NCBI GenBank assembly: GCA_902802115.1
Contig: CADCKW010000005.1
Span: 62,001 to 126,000, forward strand
Direction: 5' to 3'
Length of the DNA: 64,000 bases
DNA from: an uncultured Pseudomonadota bacterium
GTDB taxonomy: Bacteria; Pseudomonadota; Alphaproteobacteria; Rs-D84
Shown here: one piece after another, positions 34,361 to 44,079 of the stretch
Layout of the letters: each line of letters starts with the position of its first letter
Position numbering within the stretch: the stretch's first letter is position 1
Notes under the pieces: model-generated
Database searches by the model: none
What the model saw: only the letters and a program-made list of their open reading frames with translations
What the model was told of the DNA's origin: nothing
Program-made: the position numbers and the translations under genes

Positions 34361-34445
34361 GCAGCCATGGCGGAATTGGTATACGCGCAGCACTAAGGAT
34401 GCTGTGGAGAAATCCTTGGGGGTTCAAGTCCCCCTGGCTGCACCA
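34361..34445 (+). tRNA. tRNA-Leu (anticodon AAG)
   Basis: Class II cloverleaf: acceptor GCAGCCA/TGGCTGC, anticodon arm CAGCA-CTAAGGA-TGCTG, variable arm, T-loop GGTTCAAGTCC, encoded CCA. The anticodon is AAG, whereas most bacteria use GAG for CTY leucine codons; A34 would need editing to inosine. Confidence 0.94.
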
Positions 34446-34638
34446 TCCGCTTTCGCTTACACTACAGCGAGATTGCATAAGCAAGCGAGATGTAGAGTTA
34501 GAGAAACGGATGTCTCGCTGTAATGAACATAGTAAATGAAAGCGGACAAACTCTCATCCCTTATTTTTATATTAATGATACAAAAATATTCTTGCCCCAC
34601 ATAAAACATATTTGCTAGTATCACTAAATGATAAGGAA

Positions 34639-37596
34639 ATGAAAGGTCTAAATCTAATTTTAGCCGCGTGTTTGACTGTCCAAATGATGGACTGTGCGGT
34701 GGCTGACACATCAAAAATCGGCACACGCACAAATACAAATCGCACACAAACAATAACGACCCAAAACCGCACACAGTCTGCGCCAAAACGGCAAAATGCA
34801 ACCCAGACACGCACCGCAAACCAAAAAAACATTATCCAGCGCACAACATCTGCAATTAAAAACATCACAGAACAAAATCGCGGCACAAACGCGACCCGCG
34901 ACATTGTGTCCCGCACCGCAAAAAAACAAAATATTCTGGGGCGAACCGCAACAACCCCAACAACAGCGGCGCGCACCGCGACACCCCAATCGCGCACAAT
35001 ATCACGTGTGGCGGAAACACCAACCAAAACGCGTGAATCAATAATGCAACGTGATTTTGGCAAATGCAGGTCTGTATTTTTTGATTGCATGGACGAATTT
35101 TGTGCAAACAAAGACACACAGTTAAAACGTTGTGCATGTTCAACACGTGCAAACGAATTTCGCACAACACAAAAATCACTGGATAATGTCGAAGATAAAT
35201 TATTAGATTTCAGCCAAAGATTATTACAGGTCAATATGGACCCTGCGGATGCGGCGGTCATAAACATTGAAACCGAAGGCGAACGCGCATACAACGAAAC
35301 GATTGATAAAACCACATCTAAAAAAACACTGGACGAAATTGCCAAGAAATTGAATTCAACTTTTGATTCTGCAACGGCAAATAATATGTCTGCATTAACC
35401 TGGTCATTAAATGCAGATTCTGCATTTGATTCTGTGGATTCTTTATCTGGCACCGCAACAACGGCAAAATCTGGGACGGCATTGCGTAATGCGGCATTAC
35501 CAATTTGTCGCGACATGGCGGCCGAGGTTTGCGACGAAACCGATATTTCATTGGTTGAAAACAGTTATAATATGGCGATTGAACAAGATTGCAACACCGT
35601 CAAACGCGCATATGAAACACAAACCCAGGCGGCAAAAAACAAAATTTTGGAAAGTGCCGCATTATTGGATATGACCCGTTTAAATAATTACCAAGATAAA
35701 AATGCAGACGATATTTTAACATGCAAATCAAAAATGTTGGACACACTGACCGACACAAATGTTTGTGGTGAAAATTTAACAAAATGCCTGGATATTTCGG
35801 GACGTTATATTAACCCCACCACTGGCGAGGCTTTTTTATCGCCAGATTTGGTAAATTTGGCTGATTTATTGGTTCGTCCAACAAATGGTGACACATGGTC
35901 AAAAACGCCAAAAAATTCGACATTTGTTTCGTATTTAAATACCAAGAAAAAATACATTGAACCGGCGACAAAAAATTGCCAAGAAATTGCCGACACCGTA
36001 TGGAACAGTTTTATCGACGACGCATTATCCCAGATAAAAATTGCACAAAATGCCAAATTAGAAGAGGTTCGCCAAAGTTGTACAAAATTATTAACCGACT
36101 GTCTGGACAACGCGAAAACAGACCTGGCAAATTTTGATTCACGCGCCCTATCGACATTTGGTGTCCAAACTGACAAAACCGCGAACGCATTATGCGAAAA
36201 TGTAAAAACATCATGTGCGGCAATAATGGATTACACCCCAGACGGCGGTGTTTTTGCGACAACCGCCGCGGTTATAACTGGCACCGACGAAAACAACAAT
36301 GACATCACAATCAAGGACAGAAACAATTGGACCGACGGTGTCACAGACATTGCGGCACGCGAAACATATAACACAATTATAAACACCTGTCGCGAGGTTG
36401 GGCGCGATTGCATCATAAATTCATGCAAATCAATTACCGGTAATTTTGGATTGTGCGAGAGTATAAACGGTTCGGTCAATCGTCACTCTATTTTGACACG
36501 TGCGGCCTGCTGGGCCGAGGTGTATAATTGCGTCGCCGCGGCCAGTGACGAAACCATAAACAATATACATTCAATATTACCAATACATAATAATATCCCC
36601 CAGGATTTATACGAACAAATTTACAGCGATGCGATAGACAAATACATTGCCACAACAACCGCCACCAACCCGAACAGAGAGGTCTATGATATTTGCCGTA
36701 TTAATGGTTTTTGCGCATCTGCGTCCGATAACAATGACAGGCCCGACACAAATTGTTATCGTTGTCGTATTGCCGAACAAATTTGGGGTCATTGCAAATA
36801 TGAACCAAACAATCGTCAGGAAAACCCAATTTTGATTCCTAATAACGATTCGAATACAACAACATTGTTGTCGTGGTTTGCAAAAAATACACACACCCAA
36901 AATGCCGCAAATTCATGTGCAACATCAATTTGTCCGGCGGGCGAGTTGGATATGTTGGTTAATAATCAAACGGTATGTAAAAAACCGTCGGTGGTTTTAC
37001 AATGTCCATCTGGGGATACATTTTTATGTGAATCCAGAATCAATACTGTCCAAAATAACTATAACTGTTGTCCAACAAATATGCTTGATAGCGCAAAAAA
37101 TTGTTGTATGGACGGCATGATATTGCAATACGAAAACCTTTTATCTGAACACACAGAGTCCGTCACATACTGTACCACATCTGGCACATCAAATGTGACC
37201 CAGGTTGCCCAATATACAAGCGGTCAAATAACAACACATATATTCTGCACAGGTGGTGTGACCGGTAAGGTTGGCAACGATGCCGAAATAGATTGCAACG
37301 GCGAATACATAATTGCCGAATGCCAAGGATTTAACGGCAACAATAACACCCACACTGTATGCAAATATCAAAAGCCATCACTGAACGGCAACGATATCAA
37401 CTATGATTATTCTATGAATTACTTTATAAATGCCAATGTTGGTAGCACAAACAATAACCTTATAGAAGATACCAACACGATTAACAGTTATTGTCCGGGA
37501 ACCGGCCAAAATCCCACACCATACAAATGCGAATTTAATGGCACCAATTGGACAGATGGTTGTGGCACCCCAAGTAAATGGTTGGTTGATTTTTAA
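34639..37596 (+). CDS. Large secreted Cys-rich protein of unknown function
   Basis: 985 residues from ATG 34639. Signal peptide MKGLNLILAACLTVQMMDCA. Residues about 25-140 are a Thr/Asn/Arg/Gln-rich, basic, probably unfolded region. Then KCRSVFFDCMDEFCAN shares the C-x6-C-x3-[YF]-C motif with the 16250 protein. The middle has helical segments with paired Cys. The last 250 residues are dense in Cys (CATSICPAGELDM, NCCPTNMLDSAKNCCMDG), like eukaryotic-style disulfide modules. Likely surface or extracellular. AAGGA sits very close to the start, so a TTG at 34612 cannot be excluded. The gene has its own terminator. Confidence 0.8.
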   Translation: MKGLNLILAACLTVQMMDCAVADTSKIGTRTNTNRTQTITTQNRTQSAPKRQNATQTRTANQKNIIQRTTSAIKNITEQNRGTNATRDIVSRTAKKQNILGRTATTPTTAARTATPQSRTISRVAETPTKTRESIMQRDFGKCRSVFFDCMDEFCANKDTQLKRCACSTRANEFRTTQKSLDNVEDKLLDFSQRLLQVNMDPADAAVINIETEGERAYNETIDKTTSKKTLDEIAKKLNSTFDSATANNMSALTWSLNADSAFDSVDSLSGTATTAKSGTALRNAALPICRDMAAEVCDETDISLVENSYNMAIEQDCNTVKRAYETQTQAAKNKILESAALLDMTRLNNYQDKNADDILTCKSKMLDTLTDTNVCGENLTKCLDISGRYINPTTGEAFLSPDLVNLADLLVRPTNGDTWSKTPKNSTFVSYLNTKKKYIEPATKNCQEIADTVWNSFIDDALSQIKIAQNAKLEEVRQSCTKLLTDCLDNAKTDLANFDSRALSTFGVQTDKTANALCENVKTSCAAIMDYTPDGGVFATTAAVITGTDENNNDITIKDRNNWTDGVTDIAARETYNTIINTCREVGRDCIINSCKSITGNFGLCESINGSVNRHSILTRAACWAEVYNCVAAASDETINNIHSILPIHNNIPQDLYEQIYSDAIDKYIATTTATNPNREVYDICRINGFCASASDNNDRPDTNCYRCRIAEQIWGHCKYEPNNRQENPILIPNNDSNTTTLLSWFAKNTHTQNAANSCATSICPAGELDMLVNNQTVCKKPSVVLQCPSGDTFLCESRINTVQNNYNCCPTNMLDSAKNCCMDGMILQYENLLSEHTESVTYCTTSGTSNVTQVAQYTSGQITTHIFCTGGVTGKVGNDAEIDCNGEYIIAECQGFNGNNNTHTVCKYQKPSLNGNDINYDYSMNYFINANVGSTNNNLIEDTNTINSYCPGTGQNPTPYKCEFNGTNWTDGCGTPSKWLVDF

Positions 37597-37689
37597 CAAC
37601 AGCGATTTTCATAAATTCCGCCCCATCGCCAAACCGGACATGCACAGCATGTCATCCCGAGGGAGTCAAATCGCAACGAACGCCCGGGC

Positions 37690-37718
37690 CCCAAAAATTT
37701 TTTGAAAAAATTTTTGGG
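37690..37718 (+). terminator. Terminator of the 985-residue protein gene
   Basis: CCCAAAAATTTTTT-G-AAAAAATTTTTGGG, a perfect 14-bp stem. Confidence 0.75.
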
Positions 37719-37774
37719 TGGAAACAGTGTTGTGATTTGACGACACGTTGTGTCCCCTTTAATTCCCCACCAGC

Positions 37775-37898
37775 GCGACCCTTTAATTCCGCCCCTTATG
37801 CGAGGGGGACCACGGAGCCGTCTTGGCGAGTGGTGGCGGGGGTATCCAGGAACCCTCCCCGCCACTTCGTGGCCCTCCCCTCCGCCGGAGGGGAATTA
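37775..37898. repeat. Intergenic palindromic repeat, copy 2 (see 3456-3580)
   Basis: Same unit as 3456-3580. The 490-bp gap 37597-38089 holds the terminator at 37690, this repeat, a palindrome CTTGTCGAACAT...TTCGACAAG (37961-37984) and the promoter at 38026. Confidence 0.8.
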
Positions 37899-38025
37899 TT
37901 GATGCTTTGTCGCACCCCCTTAATTCCCCACCAGCGCGCCAGCGCGATTAGGCGGGGTGTCTTGTCGAACATTTGTTCGACAAGACGGGGCGGGTTTTTA
38001 TGCTTTTTTTCCCAACAACTTTATC

Positions 38026-38054
38026 TTGACAAAAAGTGTTTTTTATATCAATAT
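38026..38054 (+). promoter_or_regulatory. Promoter of the small lipoprotein gene
   Basis: TTGACA (38026-38031), 17-bp spacer, CAATAT (38049-38054), then AAAGGAG about 8 bp before the ATG at 38090. Confidence 0.6.
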
Positions 38055-38089
38055 ATCTATATATAAAACACAACCAAAGGAGTTGTAAT

Positions 38090-38590
38090 ATGAAAACTAT
38101 GAAAACAACAGTCCCATATAATTTTAGAAAGGTCTTGGCGGGCATTATGCTGGTCGCGGTTCCTGTATTTGTCGCATGTGAAAAAGACCCAGTGAAACCA
38201 AACGAAAATGGCGGAAACGGCGGCAATACCCCAACACAACAAAGAACCGAAGAGTTTGTTTATAATGCCAATTTAAAATTCTATAGACAAGGCAGTTCCG
38301 AGAAAATTCCACATACCGCATTTGTCGACACAGTTGCAAAATATGCCACAGACGCGAATGTAAAACAAATTCATATAATTCCAGAAATAGAAAGTATGTT
38401 CGCAAATCACGGCGAAGATCAAATGAATCAACGGGCTGAATATTTCAACAACACATATAGCGTATCAAATAATAAACTTTCCGGCGAAAACACAACATTG
38501 GTATTATCACCGGAGGCAATTCAAAGCCAGATTGTTCAAGAAGCATTGCATAACAAATTAAAAATTGCATTGGTGCAAAGATCAAAATAA
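38090..38590 (+). CDS. Small lipoprotein-like protein of unknown function
   Basis: 166 residues. N-terminal hydrophobic segment VLAGIMLVAVPVFVAC with a possible lipobox FVAC, then a Gly/Asn linker (NENGGNGGNTP) typical of lipoproteins. The body (IPHTAFVDTVAKYATDANVK, IIPEIESMFANHGEDQM) is not recognised. An intrinsic terminator follows (38595-38617). Confidence 0.7.
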   Translation: MKTMKTTVPYNFRKVLAGIMLVAVPVFVACEKDPVKPNENGGNGGNTPTQQRTEEFVYNANLKFYRQGSSEKIPHTAFVDTVAKYATDANVKQIHIIPEIESMFANHGEDQMNQRAEYFNNTYSVSNNKLSGENTTLVLSPEAIQSQIVQEALHNKLKIALVQRSK

Positions 38591-38591
38591 A

Positions 38592-38618
38592 AAGGCATTA
38601 AAATGCCTTTTTTTATTG
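38592..38618 (+). terminator. Terminator of the lipoprotein gene
   Basis: AAAGGCATT-AAAA-TGCCTTTTTTT. Confidence 0.8.
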
Positions 38619-38666
38619 CGTTAAATTTTATATTTTTTTACCATTACCAACATGGGTAGGGAAAGT

Positions 38667-39779
38667 ATGAAAAAAATTTTCGCCATTTATTTATCAATAT
38701 TATGCACATTTCCTATATTTGTAAATGGCGATGTTCCATGCAGCACACATAATAATAATCGTGCAAATTGTCTTGCCAAAGGTGGTTGCGGCTTCGACTC
38801 GTTTGTGTCCCCCACTGTATGTAACGCATGTCCTAATGACCAATATAATCCGCAACAATCCAATTGTAACGACGAAGACTCAGATGGTTGTACAGAAACC
38901 TGTCAACCCGTTCCCGCTAACAATTTTAAGAACAGTGATGGCACGTGGTATCTGCCCTGTCCAATAAATAACAAATACAACTATACCAATACAGAAGCAA
39001 CCTACATCGGAAATTGCACATGTCCCGCAGACACAATATTAATAAACACTACAGAAAACTCTACTAACTCATATTACTGTGGGCAATGTGGTGACGGCGG
39101 TATGCAATCACAATCTGGGGACATATACACATGCTCTTGCCAAGCAAATGTCGGTGTTAATAATGTTCATGGTGCCACTGATAATTCTGGGACACGTGTT
39201 GAATGTGCATGCCCAACGGGCGCAATATGGCAAAGTGGCTCATGCAAATGCGCTACCAACACATACCTTAAAAAAAACAGCAATAACGAATATGTTTGTG
39301 CAACATGTCCTGAACATTCTACCAGTACATTTGGTTCAACCAATCTGAACGATTGCAAATGCTACGTTAATTATTATATGGGCGGCACAAACAACACATG
39401 TCAATTATGCCCAGAAAACAGTTCATGCCAACATTACAGTGGTCAAACATATGAAACCGCCACTTGCAACAGCGGTTATCAAAAAGTCCCAAACACAACC
39501 AATCATACTTTCACATGCGAATCTTGTTCTGATTCCAATGCCACACTTTATGGTAATGTATGTAAATGTAATGCAGGATATTACGGACCACAAAATGATT
39601 TGAACACAGAATGCACACAATGCCCCATTGGCACAACAACAACCACCATTGGTGCCACACAACGCAATGAGTGCAAAATGAACCACAATACTAAATTCTG
39701 CTATGGTTCTGGTGATAACAAAAAATGTATGAACCTAATACCCGCCGGCACAGTTATTTCCGTATCAAATAACACATAA
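38667..39779 (+). CDS. Secreted Cys-rich protein with ephrin-receptor/GCC2-GCC3-like repeats
   Basis: 370 residues from ATG 38667 with AGGGAAAG upstream. Signal peptide MKKIFAIYLSILCTFPIFVN. Over 35 Cys in repeats such as CKCNAGYYGPQNDLNTECTQ, CPEHSTSTFGSTNLNDC and CPIGTTTTTIGATQRNEC, the spacing of GCC2/GCC3 (ephrin-receptor-like) EGF-type modules seen mainly in eukaryotes. Probably surface-exposed and disulfide-bonded. It converges with pth debris. Asn/Thr bias is shared with the 985-residue neighbour, suggesting a common secreted-protein repertoire. Confidence 0.78.
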   Translation: MKKIFAIYLSILCTFPIFVNGDVPCSTHNNNRANCLAKGGCGFDSFVSPTVCNACPNDQYNPQQSNCNDEDSDGCTETCQPVPANNFKNSDGTWYLPCPINNKYNYTNTEATYIGNCTCPADTILINTTENSTNSYYCGQCGDGGMQSQSGDIYTCSCQANVGVNNVHGATDNSGTRVECACPTGAIWQSGSCKCATNTYLKKNSNNEYVCATCPEHSTSTFGSTNLNDCKCYVNYYMGGTNNTCQLCPENSSCQHYSGQTYETATCNSGYQKVPNTTNHTFTCESCSDSNATLYGNVCKCNAGYYGPQNDLNTECTQCPIGTTTTTIGATQRNECKMNHNTKFCYGSGDNKKCMNLIPAGTVISVSNNT

Positions 39780-39790
39780 TCCCACTAACC

Positions 39791-39857
39791 GCTTTTTTAA
39801 TTTCAACTAATTGCGTGTCGGTAAATTTTCCCAGCACCCAATCCGCCGGGTCCGTTG
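39791..39857 (-). pseudogene. Duplicated 3' fragment of pth
   Basis: 67 bp matching the pth 3' end at 40004-40070 with two differences (DPADWVLGKFTDTQLVEIKK). Between the copies lies a palindrome-rich element (39862-39990). Confidence 0.85.
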
Positions 39858-39861
39858 CGTT

Positions 39862-39990
39862 TTCGTCATCCCGCGGTCGCGCGGGATCCAGTTGGCATAT
39901 ATGCCAACTTGTGTCATCTTTCAAATTTGAATAATCACACAAGTTTTGCATCCTGCAAAACTGGATACCGGCCTACGCCGGTATGACGTT
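39862..39990. repeat. Palindromic repeat element inside the pth 3' end
   Basis: Contains CCCGCGGTCGCGCGGG, GTTGGCATATATGCCAAC, TTTTGCATCCTGCAAAA and TACCGGCCTACGCCGGTA, bounded by GGATCCAG and CTGGATAC. The last residues of Pth (NTINVIPA) are encoded in its edge. It resembles the element near 62875-62945 (GTCATCCTGAG...GGATCCAG). Confidence 0.7.
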
Positions 39991-40500
39991 TATCGTATTA
40001 ATTGCTTTTTTAATTTCAACTAATTGCGCGTCGGTAAATTTTCCCAGCACCCAATCCGCCGGGTCCATTGGGCTTTCAAAATCACGCGGGTGCGAAATAC
40101 CAATCCTGATGCGCCGATATTCGCGTCCCACCGCCGCATCAATTGATTTTATACCGTTGTGGCCGGCACTGCCCCCACCCACTTTTTCACGCACTTTGCC
40201 ATTTGGCAAATCCATATCGTCATGAATCACAATCAAATTTTCCAATGGAATTTTATAAAATGTCATTAATGCCAACACCGCAACACCACTGGAATTCATA
40301 TATGTTTGCGGTTTTGCAAAAATAACTTTGTGTCCATCTATGTCGCCACGCGCCGTCAGTGCGTTTTTTTCCGCCCGCCAAGACGCATTTTCGCCCGCCA
40401 ACATATCAATCGCAATAAATCCAACATTGTGTCGCGTGACCGCATATTCTGGGCCTGGATTACCCAATCCAACAATTAATATAGGTTTATTTTCTTGCAT
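39973..40500 (-). CDS. pth: Peptidyl-tRNA hydrolase
   Basis: 175 residues. Family marks: LIVGLGNPGPEYAVTRHNVGF with the catalytic His, KPQTYMNSSGVAV, VIHDDMDLP with the catalytic Asp, and GGGSAGHNGIKSI. It releases peptide from stalled peptidyl-tRNA. The final eight residues come from an inserted palindromic element, which replaces the original end; activity should not be affected because the core is complete. Confidence 0.96.
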   Translation of the reverse strand: MQENKPILIVGLGNPGPEYAVTRHNVGFIAIDMLAGENASWRAEKNALTARGDIDGHKVIFAKPQTYMNSSGVAVLALMTFYKIPLENLIVIHDDMDLPNGKVREKVGGGSAGHNGIKSIDAAVGREYRRIRIGISHPRDFESPMDPADWVLGKFTDAQLVEIKKAINTINVIPA

Positions 40501-40546
40501 AGTACCAACCCTTTTTTTAATATGATAACATATAAAGGAGACAAAA

Positions 40547-41092
40547 ATGAAATTAAATTCAAAAATTTTTTTATCAACTGTTTTGATGGCTGGTGTGGTG
40601 GCATCTGCGAACGCAAATCCTGTTATTGATGTATATGCCGGCGGTATGTTTGGCGCGGGTGGCGCGACAATTTATAACGACACACACAGCAATGTATCCG
40701 CACAATCTTTTGGTGGTGTTTTGGGTATTGATATTCCACTCTTGCGGGTCGAGGCCGAATATAACCATTTAACAAACGACAAATTTTCAACAAATGATGC
40801 AATGTTAAACGCATATTTCAAGATGTTATCTACAATGGTTCATCCATATGTTGGTGTCGGTGTGGGTTCTGTATTCGGTGGCAGTTATAATCCAGCCAAC
40901 ACCAAATACGATGTAAAATCAACTGTCGCATACCAAGGCATGTTGGGTTTAACATTTGACATTTTGGCATTACCAATCAAATTTGATGTCGAAGGTCGCG
41001 CCCTGTATGCACCAAATTTTGTTGAAATCGGCACAGAAAAGCCTGATTTATTCCAATATGACGTGCGTTTGAAATTGCGTTATATATTCTAA
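40547..41092 (+). CDS. OmpA-like eight-stranded outer-membrane protein
   Basis: 181 residues with signal peptide ending ANA. Alternating strands (DVYAGGMFGAGGATIY, VEAEYNHLTND, VHPYVGVGVGSVFGG, YQGMLGLTFDI) and a C-terminal LRYIF fit the beta-barrel domain of alphaproteobacterial Omp25/31-type surface antigens. AAAGGAG precedes the start. polA follows 20 bp downstream. Confidence 0.85.
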   Translation: MKLNSKIFLSTVLMAGVVASANANPVIDVYAGGMFGAGGATIYNDTHSNVSAQSFGGVLGIDIPLLRVEAEYNHLTNDKFSTNDAMLNAYFKMLSTMVHPYVGVGVGSVFGGSYNPANTKYDVKSTVAYQGMLGLTFDILALPIKFDVEGRALYAPNFVEIGTEKPDLFQYDVRLKLRYIF

Positions 41093-41112
41093 AAAAACAA
41101 AATGGTATATAA

Positions 41113-43890
41113 ATGCTAACACTGATTGACGGGAACTCTTTATTATTTCGTGCATATTATGGTGTGCATTCACGCCTGACCCGCGCTGACGGCACACCAA
41201 CCGGCGCGGTATATGGGTTTGTAAATATGATATTACCCGTATTGGCGGCGGCAACCCCGAACGATTCTTTTGTTTGTGTGTTTGACGCATCACGCATCAG
41301 TTTTCGTCAATCAATCTATCCAGAATACAAGGCCAATCGTGATGAAACACCGGCGGATTTAATAACGCAATCTTTTATGGTTCGCGAATGTATGTCTGCA
41401 ATCGGTATGCCTGTGTTATGTATTCCCGGGGTCGAGGCTGACGATGTTATCGCAACTTTGTCGCGTCAGTTTTGTGATATGCATGATAAAACCCGAATTA
41501 TCACCAGTGATAAAGATTTAATGCAACTGGTATCGCACTGCGTATTTTTATACGACGGTATGAAACAAACAGAAATTCACGACCAGCAAGTTTTTGAAAA
41601 ATTCGGTGTTAAACCGTCCCAGGTTATTGACGCCCAAAGTTTAATCGGCGACACCGCCGATAATGTCCCTGGTGTTCATGGTATTGGTCCCAAAAAAGCG
41701 GCTGAATTATTAACACAATTTGGGACATTGGACGGCATTTACGAACATATTGATGAAATAAAAAACGAACGCATACGCAATATGTTGATTGACGGACGCG
41801 ACAACGCATACCTGTCTAAAAAATTGGTCACATTAAAAGACGATGTTGATTTGGCAGGTTTAAAAATCACACCGTTTGTGTTTAACACACCTGGGGCATT
41901 GGAATATGTAAAAACCAAACTGGAAAGTTCGTCTTTGGCGGACAAAATTCAAAAATTATTTTCTATTGAAAAATATGATGCATCAAACGCGGTTCCGTTT
42001 GAATATGCAGGTTCCATCTGTCCAACACCAGAAACCCCAGATTTCACCACAACACAAAAATCCAAATTACCAGAACAAAATTATCAATCAATTACGAACA
42101 TCGCACAACTCGATGAATTTTTATCACACATAAAAACCCATGTCGCAATCGATACCGAAACCACAGGAATCGACACAATGACGGCGAAAATTGTGGGGCT
42201 GTCTGTTGCGTATGATTCATGCCATGGTGCATATATTCCATTACACCATATTGGCGCATCGACAGATTTATTCGGTGGCGCGACAAATATCCCAGACCAG
42301 TTAGATGAAAAAATCGTATTTAAAAAACTGATGCCAATATTGCAAGACCCAAACATAGTTAAAATTGGGCATAACATGAAATACGATTTGCATATTTTGG
42401 CAAATTCTGGTCTGGACATTTCACAAATTAAAAACATAGACGACACAATGTTGTTGTCATATATTTTGCATGGCACATTACATGGACATGGTCTGGACGA
42501 ATTGGCTGAAAAATATCTGGGTCATGAAAACATACATTTTGCATCATTATTTTCGCCCGAAACACCTGATGTAAATCGCAACTTTGCGACACTGGAAATT
42601 GCGCACGCGACACCGTATGCCGCCGAAGACGCAACGGTTTGTTTTGCATTGTATGATTTAATGCGTCCTGAACTGGATAAAAATAAAAAACTATGCGATT
42701 TATATGAAAAATGCGACCGTCCATTGTTGCCTGTGTTGGTAACGATGGAAAGAAACGGTGTATTGGTAAATCGCGATGGATTAAAAAACTTATCATCGGT
42801 GTTTCATACACAACTGGAAAATTTGCAGAACGAAATTTGGACACTCGCCGGTCATGAATTTAATATCGCCAGTCCAAAACAATTGGGTGTGGTATTATTT
42901 GACGAACTGAAATTAACACCAAACAAAAAACGTTCCACAGATGCCGAAACACTGAACGAATTAATCGACGAACACCCAATAATTGACAATATTTTATCAT
43001 GGCGTTCAATCGCAAAATTGGCTGGGACATACGCAGATGCCCTGCCGAAACAAATTGGCAGCGACGGTCGAATTCACACGACATATTTGCAAACATCAAC
43101 GAATACTGGACGGCTTTCCAGTCGTGACCCCAATTTGCAAAATATTCCTGCCAAAACTGATTTAGGCGCCGAAATTCGCCGTTGCTTTGTTGCACCATCT
43201 GGGCGGGTATTGATATCTGTGGATTATTCACAAATTCAATTACGTTTATTGGCGGACGTTGCAGGTGTTGCCACATTCCGCGAAACATTTAATGCGGGTG
43301 CCGACATTCACGAACAAACTGCGCGCAAGATATTTAATATCGCACCCGATGCACCCGTCACAAAATCTCAACGGCGTGCGGCCAAGACTGTGAATTTTTC
43401 GATTATTTATGGCATATCGTCATTTGGACTGGCGGCACAGTTGGGTGTTTCACGTGACGCGGCAAAACAAATCATCGATGCGTATATGTCTGGCCTGCCA
43501 GAGGTTAAAAAATACATCGATGAAACAAAACAATTTGCAATGAAAAACGCGTGTGTTTATACCCCATGGGGACGCAGAATCGAATTACCAGAAATCAAAA
43601 ATTCCAGATTAAAACAATATGCCCTGCGTGCCGCAGTCAATGCCCCAATCCAAGGATTCGAAGCCGACCTGATGCGATTGGCGATGGTGGAAATTGCGCG
43701 CGATATTGTTGCGCCAAACCCAGACAAAATAAAAATGATATTACAGGTTCATGACGAAATAATATTTGAATGTGATGAAAATATGGCAAACGAATTTGCA
43801 AAACAAATCCGCGAAAAAATGGAAAACATATGTAAAATATCTGTTCCATTGGTTGCCGAATCCAGTATTGGAACAAAATGGGACAAATAA
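41113..43890 (+). CDS. polA: DNA polymerase I
   Basis: 925 residues with all three activities. The 5' nuclease is at about 1-290 (LTLIDGNSLLFRAYYGV, PGVEADDVIATLSR, TSDKDLMQLVS, GDTADNVPGVHGIGPKKA). The 3'-5' exonuclease is at about 335-540 (HVAIDTETTG with the Asp/Glu pair, IGHNMKYDLHIL, YAAEDATVCF). The polymerase is at about 560-925: SVDYSQIQLRLLADV (motif A), RRAAKTVNFSIIYGISSFG (motif B), QVHDEIIFE (motif C). Proofreading looks intact. Confidence 0.97.
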   Translation: MLTLIDGNSLLFRAYYGVHSRLTRADGTPTGAVYGFVNMILPVLAAATPNDSFVCVFDASRISFRQSIYPEYKANRDETPADLITQSFMVRECMSAIGMPVLCIPGVEADDVIATLSRQFCDMHDKTRIITSDKDLMQLVSHCVFLYDGMKQTEIHDQQVFEKFGVKPSQVIDAQSLIGDTADNVPGVHGIGPKKAAELLTQFGTLDGIYEHIDEIKNERIRNMLIDGRDNAYLSKKLVTLKDDVDLAGLKITPFVFNTPGALEYVKTKLESSSLADKIQKLFSIEKYDASNAVPFEYAGSICPTPETPDFTTTQKSKLPEQNYQSITNIAQLDEFLSHIKTHVAIDTETTGIDTMTAKIVGLSVAYDSCHGAYIPLHHIGASTDLFGGATNIPDQLDEKIVFKKLMPILQDPNIVKIGHNMKYDLHILANSGLDISQIKNIDDTMLLSYILHGTLHGHGLDELAEKYLGHENIHFASLFSPETPDVNRNFATLEIAHATPYAAEDATVCFALYDLMRPELDKNKKLCDLYEKCDRPLLPVLVTMERNGVLVNRDGLKNLSSVFHTQLENLQNEIWTLAGHEFNIASPKQLGVVLFDELKLTPNKKRSTDAETLNELIDEHPIIDNILSWRSIAKLAGTYADALPKQIGSDGRIHTTYLQTSTNTGRLSSRDPNLQNIPAKTDLGAEIRRCFVAPSGRVLISVDYSQIQLRLLADVAGVATFRETFNAGADIHEQTARKIFNIAPDAPVTKSQRRAAKTVNFSIIYGISSFGLAAQLGVSRDAAKQIIDAYMSGLPEVKKYIDETKQFAMKNACVYTPWGRRIELPEIKNSRLKQYALRAAVNAPIQGFEADLMRLAMVEIARDIVAPNPDKIKMILQVHDEIIFECDENMANEFAKQIREKMENICKISVPLVAESSIGTKWDK

Positions 43891-43893
43891 ACA

Positions 43894-43970
43894 TGGCGCA
43901 CCCGGCGCGATTCGAACGCGCAATCCCCACCTTCGGAGGGTGGTGCTTTATCCAGTTGAGCCACGGGTGC
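43894..43970 (-). tRNA. tRNA-Arg (anticodon CCG)
   Basis: Cloverleaf: GCACCCG/CGGGTGC acceptor, anticodon arm CCACC-CTCCGAA-GGTGG, T-loop GTTCGAATC, encoded CCA at 43896-43894. Confidence 0.95.
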
Positions 43971-44079
43971 TGAATACATTGCATTATAATTTGCACAACG
44001 CAAAAATCAACGAATTTTTAGATTGCGATTCCAAAATGATGTTTTATAGTGATTAAATAAAAAAAAGGAAAAATTACCT

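Noticed and set aside
34572-35516. 314-residue minus-strand ORF opposite the 985-residue protein gene
   Set aside because: The plus-strand frame has a signal peptide, conserved Cys motif and terminator; the antisense frame reflects codon composition.
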